A stretch of DNA of 60,217 nt from Sideroxydans sp. GTDB taxonomy: Bacteria; Pseudomonadota; Gammaproteobacteria; Burkholderiales; Gallionellaceae. Location of the stretch: NCBI GenBank assembly GCA_027310725.1, contig DAIDAG010000077.1, forward strand, positions 1-60,217, in the 5' to 3' direction. This document shows, piece by piece, positions 42,915-52,622 of the stretch (the first letter of the stretch is position 1; each line of letters starts with the position of its first letter). Below the pieces are notes generated by a model. It made no database searches. It saw nothing but the letters and a program-made list of their open reading frames with translations, and had not been told where the DNA came from. The translations under genes and the position numbers were made by a program.

Positions 42915-44804
42915 TTATGCCCAGGCACGCACCAGTATGTTGGGAACGGTACGCTCCTCGGGAGTGAGCAGCCAGAGTTTGCGTCTCAGCGTAAGTCCCA
43001 AACCCGATTCGCTCGTCAGCACTGTGATTGGAACCGCAAGCAGCAACGGCACACCTACCGGCAACAACCACCATACCGCATTGCGATAGGATAAAAATAT
43101 CGTTAGCAGCGTCACTGCAACCGCAGCCATGATGGGCATGAAACGGTGCAGCGCATCGCGCCAACGAATCGATTGGGCCTCGCGCATCGGGGACTTCCAT
43201 TCCAGGCCCAGCCCGGTCAGCGCGGTGACGACGAACAGGGTATGGGCCACCATGCGGATCGGGGCCTGCAGGGCAGAAAGGATGGCTTCGAACGCGGCAC
43301 TTTTGATCAATGCAGCAGCACCGCCATATGCCGCCTGTTCGCCGTGCCTCAAGATTGCCACCACTGCCATGGCCCTGGGCAAAAACAACAGGGTCAGCGT
43401 CAGAGCCCACAGCAATTCAAGCGTGGAAGATATACCCAGCCAGGGGAACATCAGTGCAGCAGAGGTCTGTGGTTCCAGCAGCCGCAGGCTCAAGCTGACT
43501 AGCAGGAAACCGAGCCACAAAGGAGCGGATATATAAGACATGGCGCCCGTGAACAACATGGCTCGGTGGACGGCCTGGAAACCCGGCTCGGTGATCAGGC
43601 GGAAGTTCATCAGGTTGCCCTGGCACCAGCGGCGGTCGCGCTGCAGTTCCTCCACCAGGTTGGACGGTTGCTGCTCGTAACTGCCTTCCAGGTCGGTCGT
43701 GAGCCAGACGTGGTAACCCGCCCGGCGCATCAAAGCGGCTTCCACAAAATCGTGCGAAAGAATCTCGCCCGAGAGCCCGCCCTGGCCCGGCAACAGATCC
43801 AGCGCGCAATGTTTCATGAACGGTTCGACACGGATGATGGCGTTATGCCCCCAGTAATGGGATTCGCCCAATTGCCAGAACTGCATGCCGGCAGTGAACA
43901 GGCGTCCAGCCACCCGTCCGGCAAATTGCTGCAATCTGGCATGCAACGTTTGCACGCCGCAAGCGCGGGGCGCAGTCTGGATGATCCCGGACTTAGGATT
44001 CGCTTCCATCATGCATACCAGCGTGGTGATCGATTCGCCGGTCATCACGCTGTCGGCATCGAGCACCACCATGTAGCGGTAGTTACGCCCCCAGCGGCGG
44101 CAAAAGTCCGCCACATTCCCCGCCTTGCGGCGCGTGCGGCGCTGGCGCAGCCGGTAATAGAGACGGCAGCGATCCCCCAGTTGTTCGCGCAAGGTCGACC
44201 ACGCGGCCAACTCCTGCAGGCGCAGATCCGGATCGTAGGTATCGGAGAGTACATAGACGTCGAACAGGCCGGCCGCTTCGCTCTTTGCCAGCGACTCGCA
44301 GGTCGCGCGCAATCCGGCGAACACGGAAGTGACCGGCTCATTGCAGATCGGCATGATGATGGCGGTACGCGCGTCGGGATCCAATGTCTTGGGATCGAGC
44401 GCAGCGAGAGGCAGTGCATGCGGATCCGGATGCAATTGCACCCAGAATCCCATCATGGCGGTCACAAAACCGGCCGTTACCCAGCCGAACAGTACGACGA
44501 ATATGACCAGCTGGATGAGATGCAGGGCCGGATGAAGGCTGTTCGCAGCTTGGGTGTGAAAAAGCAGACCTGCTGCCACGGCTGTACTCGCGAACACGAT
44601 GGTCACCAAAGCAGCCCGCCTTCTGGAAGCGGCAGCTTTCCACGCGGGTGCGTTTATATCCGGCCGTAAAACAGCGGTACCGGACAGCGCCAGCCAAAGG
44701 CCGCGCCAGAATCCTGTCCAAGGGCGCGACACCATGCTGCCACGGCGGATCGGAGGGGCAGTCTTCGTTGATCTGATTACGTTCGGGATGTCGCAAGGTT
44801 TCAT
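42915..44804 (-). CDS. opgH: Glucans biosynthesis glucosyltransferase H
   Basis: A 629-residue inner-membrane glycosyltransferase (GT2 family) that polymerises beta-1,2-linked glucose from UDP-glucose for osmoregulated periplasmic glucans. The catalytic loop contains AIIMPICNEPV, VYVLSDTYDPDLR, YMVVLDADSVMTGE (the DxD) and QRDRRWCQGNL (the Q-x-x-R-W box). Two N-terminal helices and several C-terminal helices give about eight in all. It is shorter at the N-terminus than the E. coli protein, which has a cytoplasmic extension. The divergent partner is the ABC importer beyond a 485-base gap. Confidence 0.95.
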   Translation of the reverse strand: MKPCDIPNVIRSTKTAPPIRRGSMVSRPWTGFWRGLWLALSGTAVLRPDINAPAWKAAASRRRAALVTIVFASTAVAAGLLFHTQAANSLHPALHLIQLVIFVVLFGWVTAGFVTAMMGFWVQLHPDPHALPLAALDPKTLDPDARTAIIMPICNEPVTSVFAGLRATCESLAKSEAAGLFDVYVLSDTYDPDLRLQELAAWSTLREQLGDRCRLYYRLRQRRTRRKAGNVADFCRRWGRNYRYMVVLDADSVMTGESITTLVCMMEANPKSGIIQTAPRACGVQTLHARLQQFAGRVAGRLFTAGMQFWQLGESHYWGHNAIIRVEPFMKHCALDLLPGQGGLSGEILSHDFVEAALMRRAGYHVWLTTDLEGSYEQQPSNLVEELQRDRRWCQGNLMNFRLITEPGFQAVHRAMLFTGAMSYISAPLWLGFLLVSLSLRLLEPQTSAALMFPWLGISSTLELLWALTLTLLFLPRAMAVVAILRHGEQAAYGGAAALIKSAAFEAILSALQAPIRMVAHTLFVVTALTGLGLEWKSPMREAQSIRWRDALHRFMPIMAAVAVTLLTIFLSYRNAVWWLLPVGVPLLLAVPITVLTSESGLGLTLRRKLWLLTPEERTVPNILVRAWA

Positions 44805-45289
44805 CTGTAAGGTGACGCAGTCATTATCATGACCTCAAGGCGAGCAACTATCATGCCGCATCCAGACTGAATCCACTTTCTGTTGATTTATATAATTATT
44901 ATTTCTATTCATCAAAAGAATCGGTCCTGATTTTCTTGCATTCCAAAATCATCTGTCTCCGCCAGGCGACACCAGAATCAAACATATTCACAGTTTCAAT
45001 ATAAGCAAATGAAAATTAACGGAATTGCAATGTCGCCCGGAAGAGACGGTTAAATGAAGTGGAAGAAGACAGGAGCGTGTGGCGATCGATTCTCAATCAG
45101 CTCCCATGCGTTTCGCCAAGACCAATTGGCGATACCCGCATCCAGCAAGGCTCACATTGCTTCGAGGTAATGACCTTGGACGGAAAAGGCCGTATATCTC
45201 CAAAGGAACACCGCTCCCGCAATCCGGGACCGCACTGAAGGTATAATTTTCAATCGGGGAGCGGTGCGCTTCTTTTACCAGGGGGTTAC
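44805..45289. other. Divergent regulatory gap between opgH and the ABC operon
   Basis: A 485-base AT-rich stretch with no supported gene. A TATAAT at 45242-45247 lies 43 bases ahead of the ABC operon start but lacks a clear -35. Minus-strand promoter elements for opgH were not resolved. A 47-codon frame at 45106-45249 and an 87-codon minus-strand frame at 45093-45356 have no ribosome site or family features. Confidence 0.45.
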
Positions 45290-46261
45290 ATGAAGTCTTC
45301 AAAAAGCATTCTAATGGCATGTGCTTTGTTTTTTTCGATTGGCGCACAGGCCGCACCGGATGTCGTCAGGCTGGGCAATCTGAAGTTCGCCCATTACGGC
45401 GCGGTTTCTTATATGAAAGAGATCGCTTCCAAATACAACCTGGTGATCGAGGAAAGAGTCTTTGCCAAAGGTCTCGACATCCTTCCGGCAACTATAGCGG
45501 GCGAGATCGACATCGCCGCCAGTGCGCTTGATGCCGCTGTCGCGGGGCGAGCCAACGGAGTACCTATCTATGTGGTCGCAGGCTTTGCCAAAGGCGGCGC
45601 ACGCATTGTCGGCCGCTCCGATCTGAACATCAAATCGGTAGCCGATCTCAAGGGCAAGAAGGTAGGCGTGGCGCGCGGAGGTGCGCAAGAATTGTTGCTA
45701 GCTGCGGAACTGTCCAAGAATAACCTGACCTGGTCCGATCAGCCGGGCAAGGACGTGCAGATCTTCTTCATGCCGTTTGCAGACTTGAACCAGGCGTTGA
45801 TGCAAAAGAATATCGATGCCATGTGCCAGTCCGAGCCGCAATCTTCGCAGGCGATCAACAAGGGTTACGGCGTTGAAGTGGTGAAACCCTACGACACGCC
45901 GATCGGCGAGCCGGTACGGGTGCTGGTGATGACGGAAAAGATGTATAACGAAAAACGCGATGTCGCCGAACGTGTGCTCAAGCTGTTCGTGGAGGCTTCC
46001 AAGACCTTCCAGGACAATCCCAAGCTGGCGGAAAAATATGTACGCGAGCAGATGTTCAAAAATCAGATCTCCCATGAAGACTATCAGGATGCCATGAGCA
46101 ACGCGTCATTCACTTATGACGTCAGTCTCGAACATGTGCAAGTCACTGCCGACCTGATGAAGAAATACGGCGTTGGCAAACTGGCGGTCGCGCCTGTGGC
46201 GAAAGACTGGGTACGCCTCGATCTGCTCGACAAGGCAAAAAAAGAAATGAAGATCAAGTAG
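45290..46261 (+). CDS. ABC transporter substrate-binding protein, NitT/TauT type
   Basis: A 323-residue periplasmic binding protein with a signal peptide ending near IGAQAAP. The fold is that of SsuA/TauA/NMT1-type proteins: FAHYGAVSYMKEIASKYNL, AGEIDIAASALDAAVAGRANGVPIYVV, VADLKGKKVGVARGGAQELLLAAEL, and MPFADLNQALMQKNIDAMCQSEPQ. It would deliver an organic sulfonate, nitrate-like anion, pyrimidine or similar ligand to the permease encoded next; the ligand cannot be told. GGGGG ahead of the ATG serves as ribosome site. First gene of a three-gene import operon. Confidence 0.9.
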   Translation: MKSSKSILMACALFFSIGAQAAPDVVRLGNLKFAHYGAVSYMKEIASKYNLVIEERVFAKGLDILPATIAGEIDIAASALDAAVAGRANGVPIYVVAGFAKGGARIVGRSDLNIKSVADLKGKKVGVARGGAQELLLAAELSKNNLTWSDQPGKDVQIFFMPFADLNQALMQKNIDAMCQSEPQSSQAINKGYGVEVVKPYDTPIGEPVRVLVMTEKMYNEKRDVAERVLKLFVEASKTFQDNPKLAEKYVREQMFKNQISHEDYQDAMSNASFTYDVSLEHVQVTADLMKKYGVGKLAVAPVAKDWVRLDLLDKAKKEMKIK

Positions 46262-46277
46262 CGCGGCGGAGCCACCG

Positions 46278-47108
46278 ATGAAAAATATTCCGGCAAGACT
46301 ATATGCATCCCTGCAGGGACTTCTGCTGCCCTTTGTTTTGCTGGCGATCTGGCAGTACCTGTCTGCGCACGCCATCGTCAATCCGCAGATACTGCCTGCA
46401 CCCACGGCAGTGATCGCGAAGTGGTGGGAATATCTGCTGCCGACGGAAGCGTTCGATCCATCCCGATCCGGCTATCTGGCCTGGCTGTTTTCCGGCGAGA
46501 TGATCCACGATGCCTATGCCAGCATGTATCGCGTCGTCGTGGGCTTTCTGGTTGGTACTGCCCTGGCATTGCCACTGGGTCTGCTGATGGGAGCGAACGA
46601 TCGCATCTATAAGCTGTTCAACCCCTTGATCCAGATCCTGCGCCCGATCCCGCCCATCGCTTTCATCCCGCTGTCGATACTCTGGTTCGGATTGGGCAAC
46701 CCGCCCGCGATCTTCCTGATCGTGATCGGCGCGTTCTTTCCCGTGCTGATGAACACCATCGCCGGCGTGCGCCACGTCGACGGCATCTACATCCGCGCCG
46801 CCCGGAGCCTGGGAGCGAGCCAGACCACCATGTTCCTGCGCGTGATGCTGCCTGCCGCGACCCCCTATATCCTGACGGGTGCGCGCATCGGCATCGGCAC
46901 CGCCTTCATCGTGGTGATCGTGGCCGAAATGATCGCGGTCAACAACGGCCTCGGCTACCGCATCCTGGAGGCGCGAGAGTTCTTCTGGTCGGACAAGATC
47001 ATCGCCGGCATGTTCACGATCGGCTTGCTCGGTTTGGCCATCGATTCAGGCATGAACCGTCTCAACAACTATCTGCTCAAGTGGCACAGAGGAATCGAAA
47101 GCAATTGA
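46278..47108 (+). CDS. ABC transporter permease, NitT/TauT (SsuC-like) type
   Basis: A 276-residue inner-membrane permease with about six helices. The EAA-type cytoplasmic loop that docks the ATPase reads VDGIYIRAARSLGASQTTMFLRVMLPAATPYILTGARIGIG, as in SsuC/TauC proteins; LRPIPPIAFIPLSILWFGLGN is the other family signature. It is 16 bases after the binding-protein gene and two bases before the ATPase start. Confidence 0.93.
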   Translation: MKNIPARLYASLQGLLLPFVLLAIWQYLSAHAIVNPQILPAPTAVIAKWWEYLLPTEAFDPSRSGYLAWLFSGEMIHDAYASMYRVVVGFLVGTALALPLGLLMGANDRIYKLFNPLIQILRPIPPIAFIPLSILWFGLGNPPAIFLIVIGAFFPVLMNTIAGVRHVDGIYIRAARSLGASQTTMFLRVMLPAATPYILTGARIGIGTAFIVVIVAEMIAVNNGLGYRILEAREFFWSDKIIAGMFTIGLLGLAIDSGMNRLNNYLLKWHRGIESN

Positions 47109-47110
47109 CC

Positions 47111-47905
47111 ATGCAGCCACAAATCCATATCAGCAAAGTAGGCAAAGTATTCAGCACAAGCGGTCGCGAAGTCGTTGCACTGGATGACATCAATCTGGAA
47201 GTCATGCCCGGAGAATTCATCTGCCTGCTCGGCCCCTCCGGTTGCGGCAAATCCACCCTGCTCAATGCGATCGCGGGCTTCTCGCTGCCCACTGCCGGCA
47301 GCGTCATCGTCGACGGCAGGCCGGTGCAAGCGCCGGGGCCGGACCGCGGCATGGTGTTTCAGGAATATGCCCTGTTCCCGTGGATGACAGTGGAGAAGAA
47401 CATCGCCTTCGGTCTGGAGATCAAGAAGCAGCCCAAAGCCCGGATCAAAGAGAAAGTGAGCGCTTTGCTCGAAATGCTCAACCTGCAGGACTTTCGCGAC
47501 CGCTACCCGAAAGACCTGTCCGGCGGCATGCGCCAGCGCGTGGCGATCGCCCGAGTGCTGGCACTGGATTCCCCGATCCTGCTGATGGACGAACCCTTCG
47601 GCGCGCTCGACTCGCTCACCCGGCGCAACCTGCAGGACGAACTGTTGCGCATCTGGACGGAATTCAGGAAGACCATCATCTTTGTCACGCACAGCATCGA
47701 AGAATCCATCTACCTTGCCGATCGCATCGTCGTGATGACCTATCGCCCCGGTACGATCAAGAAGATCGTGAGCGTCTCGATGCCGCGCCAGCGCGACCCG
47801 AGTTCAGTCGAGTTCAACAACCTCAAGAAGGAACTTGCGTTGCTGGTGATGGAAGAACAGACCCGACACAACCAGAACGAGATCAAGGTGCCTGCCGCAG
47901 ACTGA
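47111..47905 (+). CDS. ABC transporter ATP-binding protein, NitT/TauT (SsuB-like) type
   Basis: A 264-residue ATPase with Walker A LLGPSGCGKST, Q-loop MVFQEYALFPW, signature LSGGMRQRVAIARVLA, Walker B PILLMDEPFGALD and the H-loop in IFVTHSIEE. The FPWMTVEKNIAFGL segment and the C-terminal IVVMTYRPGTIKKIVSVSMPRQRDP are typical of the nitrate/sulfonate/taurine branch. The ATG at 47111 is preferred to an in-frame TTG at 47105. Last gene of the import operon. Confidence 0.94.
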   Translation: MQPQIHISKVGKVFSTSGREVVALDDINLEVMPGEFICLLGPSGCGKSTLLNAIAGFSLPTAGSVIVDGRPVQAPGPDRGMVFQEYALFPWMTVEKNIAFGLEIKKQPKARIKEKVSALLEMLNLQDFRDRYPKDLSGGMRQRVAIARVLALDSPILLMDEPFGALDSLTRRNLQDELLRIWTEFRKTIIFVTHSIEESIYLADRIVVMTYRPGTIKKIVSVSMPRQRDPSSVEFNNLKKELALLVMEEQTRHNQNEIKVPAAD

Positions 47906-47935
47906 AACGCTGTTGCTTTGCCCGGAATTTCTTGC

Positions 47936-48832
47936 TCACAACCCCATCAGCAGCAACCACAGCGGCAGGGTCAATGCGGCCAGCAATGTGCTGAGCATCA
48001 CCTGGGCGGCGATAGTATCTCCGTCGCCGCCCATGCGCCTTGCCAGCACATAGGATACGGTGGATACCGGCAGTGCAGCCATCAATACCGCGATATTGAA
48101 ATACACGCCGCTCAACCCGAACGCCCTGGCCAATCCCCAGGCGATGGCGGGCAACACCAGCAGTTTGATCGCCACGCCATACCACAAGGTACCAAGATGA
48201 CTGTGCAAGCCCTGCAAACGCAGACCTGCGCCGACGGCGATCAGCCCCATCGGCAGCGAGGCCTGCGACAACAGACCCAGCGCGGCGTTGAGCAGCGCCG
48301 GCAACTCCAGACCTGAAAAACTCAGGGCGATACCGCTTGCGGTGGAGAGGATCAAGGGATTGCTCAATATCTCCTTGAGCCAGTGGCTTTCACTGTGACG
48401 TGCCAACGCCAACACCGCTGCGACATTGGCGACAGGGACCATGAAACCCATCAGCAGGCCGATAGCGGCGAGACCGTCTTGTCCGTGCATGCCTCCCGCG
48501 ATGGCGAGACCGACGTAGCTATTGAAACGAAATGACGACTGGAAAGTTGCAGAGAATACTTTGGACGGCGCATGAAACAGGAATTTCGCGGCGTAACCCA
48601 ACGCGATACCCGCAAGCATGTACAGCATGGCAACGATCAGCATCGGCGTCGCAGCGCCCAGATCGATCTTGAAATGAGAGAGGGAATTGAACAGCAGTGC
48701 GGGAAAGAACACGTAGTAGATCAGGCGATCCAGCTGCGGCCAGAAATCCTCGCGCATGCCGAACCAGCGGCGCATCGCAACGCCGAGCAGGATCAGCAAA
48801 AATATCGGAATGATGGTTTGTGCGACGGACAT
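47936..48832 (-). CDS. AEC-family permease (second copy)
   Basis: A 298-residue membrane protein with about ten helices, related in form to the AEC permease at 3568-4473 but clearly diverged. The first half has LDRLIYYVFFPALLFNSLS, the second SQASLPMGLIAVGAGLRLQGL and ALPVSTVSYVLARRMGGD, where the family's inverted-repeat break points lie. Substrate unknown. It converges with the ABC operon and lies 15 bases beyond the helicase gene on the same strand. Confidence 0.88.
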   Translation of the reverse strand: MSVAQTIIPIFLLILLGVAMRRWFGMREDFWPQLDRLIYYVFFPALLFNSLSHFKIDLGAATPMLIVAMLYMLAGIALGYAAKFLFHAPSKVFSATFQSSFRFNSYVGLAIAGGMHGQDGLAAIGLLMGFMVPVANVAAVLALARHSESHWLKEILSNPLILSTASGIALSFSGLELPALLNAALGLLSQASLPMGLIAVGAGLRLQGLHSHLGTLWYGVAIKLLVLPAIAWGLARAFGLSGVYFNIAVLMAALPVSTVSYVLARRMGGDGDTIAAQVMLSTLLAALTLPLWLLLMGL

Positions 48833-48847
48833 TCCAGCAGCGGAGTA

Positions 48848-50212
48848 TCAGCTGGAACGGCGCACAAATAACGCGGGGATCTGCGCTTTGGGTTTGCTTG
48901 CCGCCGGTTCGGCAGGCTTCGTTACGGGTGCAGGTGCACTGGTACTCGGTTCGTAAGGCTTGTCGAACCAGGGGTCATGACTTGGCTTCTTAGGCGCCGG
49001 AGCATGGTGTTCGCGGCTGCGCTCCGCGGGTTCTGCACGTGCGGCCCGGTGCGGCTTTGCGGCATGCTCGGGAAAATCGGCGCGTTCTCTCTTGATATCG
49101 GTCTTGATCAGTTTTTCGATATCCGCCAGGTATTTTTCTTCTTCCGGCGAAACCAGCGAGATCGCGGTGCCGGATGCGCCCGCCCGGCCGGTACGGCCGA
49201 TGCGGTGCACATAATCTTCGGCAGCATGCGGTATCTCGTAGTTGATCACCATCGGCAGGCTGTCGATATCCAACCCGCGCGCGGCCACATCGGTGGCGAT
49301 CAGCACGGCGATCTTGCCCTGCTTGAACGCATCCAGCGCCTGCATGCGCTCCAGCTGGCTCTTGTCGCCGTGGATGGCGTCGGCAGACACGCCTTCGCGC
49401 TGCAACTGCTTGGCAAGGCGGCTGGCAGTGATTTTGGTCTTGGTGAACACGATGGCTTGTTTCGCATCGTCGCCGCGCAACAATTGCGCCAGCAGTTGAT
49501 GCTTGTCGGCGTGAGCGACCAGATAGACTTTTTGCGTGATGTTCTCGGCCGAAGCGTTGCTGCGCGCGACTTCGATCAAGGTCGGGTAGTTCATGAAATC
49601 TTCAGAGAGCTTCTTGATCTCGTTCGAGAATGTGGCGGAGAACATCAGGCTCTGGCGCTGCCTGGGCAGCAAGGCCAGGATGCGCTTCAGCGCCGGCATG
49701 AAACCCATGTCCAGCATGCGGTCCGCCTCGTCCAGCACCAGCATCTGCACCAGATTCAGTTGCACCGTCTTTTGCTCGATGTGATCCAGCAAGCGCCCCG
49801 GTGTCGCCACCAGGATCTCCACGCCGGTTTTCAGATGCGGCGTCTGCGTTTTTATATCCACACCGCCGAACACCACCAGCGAACGCAGGTTGGTATGCTT
49901 CGCGTAAGTTTTGACGCTCTCTTCCACCTGGATCGCCAGCTCGCGCGTCGGCACCAGGATGAGTGCACGCACCGGATGCTTCGCGGGTGACGTGCTGGAA
50001 CTGGCATGGGGCAGCAATTTTTGCAACATGGGCAGCGCAAACGCCGCGGTCTTGCCCGTGCCCGTCTGCGCACCCGCCATCAGGTCGTGGCCTTCCAGCA
50101 CCACTGGGATGGCTTGCGCTTGAACCGGGGTAGGTATGGTGTAACCGGATTCGGTGAGTGCCCTGAGGATTTCGGGCGCCAGCTTCAGATCGGCAAAACT
50201 AACGGTGTTCAA
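48848..50212 (-). CDS. rhlE: DEAD-box RNA helicase, RhlE type
   Basis: A 454-residue RNA helicase. Motifs: Q-motif GYTIPTPVQAQAIP, motif I AQTGTGKT, Ia PTRELAIQ, II VLDEADRMLD, III SATF, IV AIVFTKTK, V ATDVAARGLDID, VI HRIGRTGRAG. The basic, Pro/Ala-rich tail of about 75 residues (HAAKPHRAARAEPAERSREH and onwards) is the variable RNA-binding extension typical of RhlE proteins. It starts at a TTG (50212) behind GAAGAGAA; no in-frame ATG fits. Probably acts in ribosome assembly or mRNA turnover, especially in the cold. Divergent from the flavoprotein gene. Confidence 0.93.
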   Translation of the reverse strand: MNTVSFADLKLAPEILRALTESGYTIPTPVQAQAIPVVLEGHDLMAGAQTGTGKTAAFALPMLQKLLPHASSSTSPAKHPVRALILVPTRELAIQVEESVKTYAKHTNLRSLVVFGGVDIKTQTPHLKTGVEILVATPGRLLDHIEQKTVQLNLVQMLVLDEADRMLDMGFMPALKRILALLPRQRQSLMFSATFSNEIKKLSEDFMNYPTLIEVARSNASAENITQKVYLVAHADKHQLLAQLLRGDDAKQAIVFTKTKITASRLAKQLQREGVSADAIHGDKSQLERMQALDAFKQGKIAVLIATDVAARGLDIDSLPMVINYEIPHAAEDYVHRIGRTGRAGASGTAISLVSPEEEKYLADIEKLIKTDIKRERADFPEHAAKPHRAARAEPAERSREHHAPAPKKPSHDPWFDKPYEPSTSAPAPVTKPAEPAASKPKAQIPALFVRRSS

Positions 50213-50333
50213 TATATCGTTCTCTTCGTATTATTCGGGGCTTTGATTAGTACATTATACGCTCCTGCGCCAATACGGGCCGGAGCAGCCGCAAAGCCCT
50301 ATAATCGCCTGCCATAACAAGACCTTCCCTTAC

Positions 50334-51569
50334 ATGACTTCCGAAAATCCCTTGCCTGCCCCCGTAGTCGCCGTCATAGGCGGCGGCCCCGCCGGATTGA
50401 TGGCGGCGGAAGTATTGGCTCAAGGCGGAGCGCGCGTCGGCGTATATGACGCGATGCCCAGCCTGGGGCGCAAGTTCCTGATGGCAGGCAAAGGCGGAAT
50501 GAACATCACCCATGCCGAACCGTTTGATGTATTCCTTACCCGCTACGGCACACGTCGCGCAGACATCGAACCGCTATTGCTCGACTTCCCTCCCGATGCA
50601 TTGCGCGAATGGATACACGGTCTCGGCATCGACACTTTCGTCGGCACGTCCAACCGCGTCTTTCCCGCCGACATGAAAGCCGCGCCTCTGCTGCGCGCCT
50701 GGCTGCATCGTTTGCGCGAGAGCGGCGTGCATTTTCATGTCCGGCATCGCTGGTGCGGATGGAATGATAGTGGTGCGTTGCGTTTTGCCACACCGGACGG
50801 CGAATACACTGTAAATGCAGATGCCGTGGTATTGGCCTTGGGCGGGGGCAGCTGGCCGCAACTCGGTTCGGACGGGGCATGGGTGCCCCTGCTGGCACAA
50901 CGCGATATTCCCGTCGCACCGCTGCGCCCGGCCAACTGCGGCTTCGATGTCGAGTGGAGCCCCTACTTCCGCGAACACTTTGTCGGCGAACCTCTCAAGT
51001 CCGTCGCCGCCGCCGTCGGTGATTCCCGCAAACAGGGCGAATGCGTCATCACCGAACACGGTATCGAAGGCGGTTTGATCTATGCGCACTCGGCCGCACT
51101 GCGCAACGAGATCGAACGCACCGGCCATGCGACATTGCATCTCGATCTGTTACCGGATTGGCCGCTGCAAAGAGTGCAAATCGAAGTGTCGCATCCGCGC
51201 GGCTCGCGCTCGCTTTCCAGCCATCTGCAAAGCCGCCTTGGATTGAAAGGCGTGAAGGCAAACTTGCTGCGCGAAATATTGAATGCCGAGCAAATGCACG
51301 ATCCGGTATTGCTGGCAAACACCATTAAAGACTTGCCGCTCCGCCTCATTTCAGCGCGTCCGTTGAGCGAGGCCATCAGCACTGCCGGCGGCATCACTTT
51401 TGCAGCATTGGATGAAAAGATGATGCTAAAGAACTTGCCCGGCGTTTTCTGCGCGGGAGAAATGCTGGATTGGGAAGCACCCACGGGAGGCTATTTGCTC
51501 AGTGCCTGTTTTGCAAGCGGCTTCGCCGCCGGCAAAGGCGTTTTGGATTGGTTGCGGCAATCCGGCTAA
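50334..51569 (+). CDS. FAD-dependent oxidoreductase of the BaiN/HI0933 (YhiN) group, PP_4765 type
   Basis: A 411-residue flavoprotein. The N-terminal dinucleotide loop is VAVIGGGPAGLMAAEVLAQGG, followed by GRKFLMAGKGGMNITHAEP, the signature of the HI0933-like family. The internal GDSRKQGECVITEHGIEGGLIYAHSA and the C-terminal TAGGITFAALDEKMMLKNLPGVFCAGEMLDWEAPTGGYLLSACFASGFAAG close the FAD site. The reaction of this subgroup is not established. It is divergent from rhlE. Confidence 0.9.
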   Translation: MTSENPLPAPVVAVIGGGPAGLMAAEVLAQGGARVGVYDAMPSLGRKFLMAGKGGMNITHAEPFDVFLTRYGTRRADIEPLLLDFPPDALREWIHGLGIDTFVGTSNRVFPADMKAAPLLRAWLHRLRESGVHFHVRHRWCGWNDSGALRFATPDGEYTVNADAVVLALGGGSWPQLGSDGAWVPLLAQRDIPVAPLRPANCGFDVEWSPYFREHFVGEPLKSVAAAVGDSRKQGECVITEHGIEGGLIYAHSAALRNEIERTGHATLHLDLLPDWPLQRVQIEVSHPRGSRSLSSHLQSRLGLKGVKANLLREILNAEQMHDPVLLANTIKDLPLRLISARPLSEAISTAGGITFAALDEKMMLKNLPGVFCAGEMLDWEAPTGGYLLSACFASGFAAGKGVLDWLRQSG

Positions 51570-51655
51570 ATGCAAAGGCGGCGCCTGAAGAATTTTGCAA
51601 GTCTTGTCCATGCGCTACAATGCGAAAGACGATTCCACACAACAAGGACAGAATC

Positions 51656-52171
51656 ATGAAGCAATACAGCAAACGCACTGCCTTCATCCATTGGCTGATC
51701 TTTCTGCTTGTGATAGCGGCCTTCTATCTCGGCCATGATCTGGATGAAAGCAAGAACACCGCGCAGAAGCTTGCGATGTTTCCGGTGCACTTCCTGATCG
51801 GCGACCTGGTATTGCTGCTTGTCCTGCTGCGCATCTATTTCAGGAAAAAGGACGGCGAACCCGCTCCAGCCAACGCAAATCCCTTGCTGAACAAGATCGC
51901 TGCGGGTACCCATGTGCTGTTGAACCTTTCGCTTATTTCCGTTGCGGTCTCAGGCGTTGCAACTGCCGCGACTTCCGGTGTGATCGAAGCGCTGAAGAAG
52001 GGCGACCCCAATCTGATCCCGGATTTCGACAAGGTCTATGCCAAGGAATTCCACGAGCTGTTCATCGGCATCATGCTGTTGCTGGTGGCATTCCATGTCG
52101 CCGCCGCGCTGTATCACCAGTTCATCGTAAAAGACAAACTGCTGCGCCGCATCATGGTCAGGCGCTTCTAG
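51656..52171 (+). CDS. Cytochrome b561-like membrane protein
   Basis: A 171-residue protein with four membrane helices in the cytochrome b561/Ni-hydrogenase b-type fold: histidines in FIHWLIFLLVIAAFYLGHD, PVHFLIGDLVLLLVLLR, AAGTHVLLNLSLISVAVSG and HELFIGIMLLLVAFHVAAALYHQF are placed to hold two b hemes. It would pass electrons in the inner membrane, for example from quinol. The start is ATG 51656 behind AAGGAC; the frame is open upstream but without membrane character. Confidence 0.88.
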   Translation: MKQYSKRTAFIHWLIFLLVIAAFYLGHDLDESKNTAQKLAMFPVHFLIGDLVLLLVLLRIYFRKKDGEPAPANANPLLNKIAAGTHVLLNLSLISVAVSGVATAATSGVIEALKKGDPNLIPDFDKVYAKEFHELFIGIMLLLVAFHVAAALYHQFIVKDKLLRRIMVRRF

Positions 52172-52237
52172 GAACCGTTATTGCTCAATTGACACAGGGC
52201 GGAATGATCGCCGCCCTTCTGTAATTTGGATACCTCA

Positions 52238-52612
52238 ATGCTCAAACACATCCACATCACATGTGTGGCTCTCAGTTACTCGCTGTTTTTTCTGCGCGGA
52301 ATATGGATGTTGCGCGACTCTTCCTTGCTGCAACAGCGATGGGTCAAGATCGCACCGCATATGGTCGACACCTTGCTGCTGGCAAGCGCTATTGCACTTG
52401 CGTGGCAGCTCGGCATTTCGCCGCTCTCCAACCCGTGGCTGGGTGCCAAGATCATCGCCCTGCTGTTTTATATCGTCATCGGTGCGTACGCGCTGAAATA
52501 CGGCAAAACGAAGCGCATCCGGCTCCTTGCCTGGCTGGCGGCGCAAATGGCATTCTTTTACATCGTGGGCGTGGCCGTGACACACAACCCGGCACCCTGG
52601 CAAGCACTATAG
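52238..52612 (+). CDS. SirB2-family membrane protein
   Basis: About 124 residues with four helices, starting MLKHIHITCVALSYSLFFLRGIWML; this opening and the central PHMVDTLLLASAIALAW plus KIIALLFYIVIGAYALKYGKTKRIRLLAW match the SirB/SirB2 family of small inner-membrane proteins. Their role is unclear in spite of the historical 'invasion regulator' name. A TTG at 52226 could add four residues. It follows the cytochrome b561 gene on the same strand and precedes the DUF2798 gene by ten bases. Confidence 0.85.
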   Translation: MLKHIHITCVALSYSLFFLRGIWMLRDSSLLQQRWVKIAPHMVDTLLLASAIALAWQLGISPLSNPWLGAKIIALLFYIVIGAYALKYGKTKRIRLLAWLAAQMAFFYIVGVAVTHNPAPWQAL

Positions 52613-52622
52613 GAAGTCTTAG

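Noticed and set aside
45093-45356. 87-codon minus-strand frame overlapping the ABC binding-protein start
   Set aside because: Overlaps the signal peptide of a well-supported gene and has no recognisable domain.
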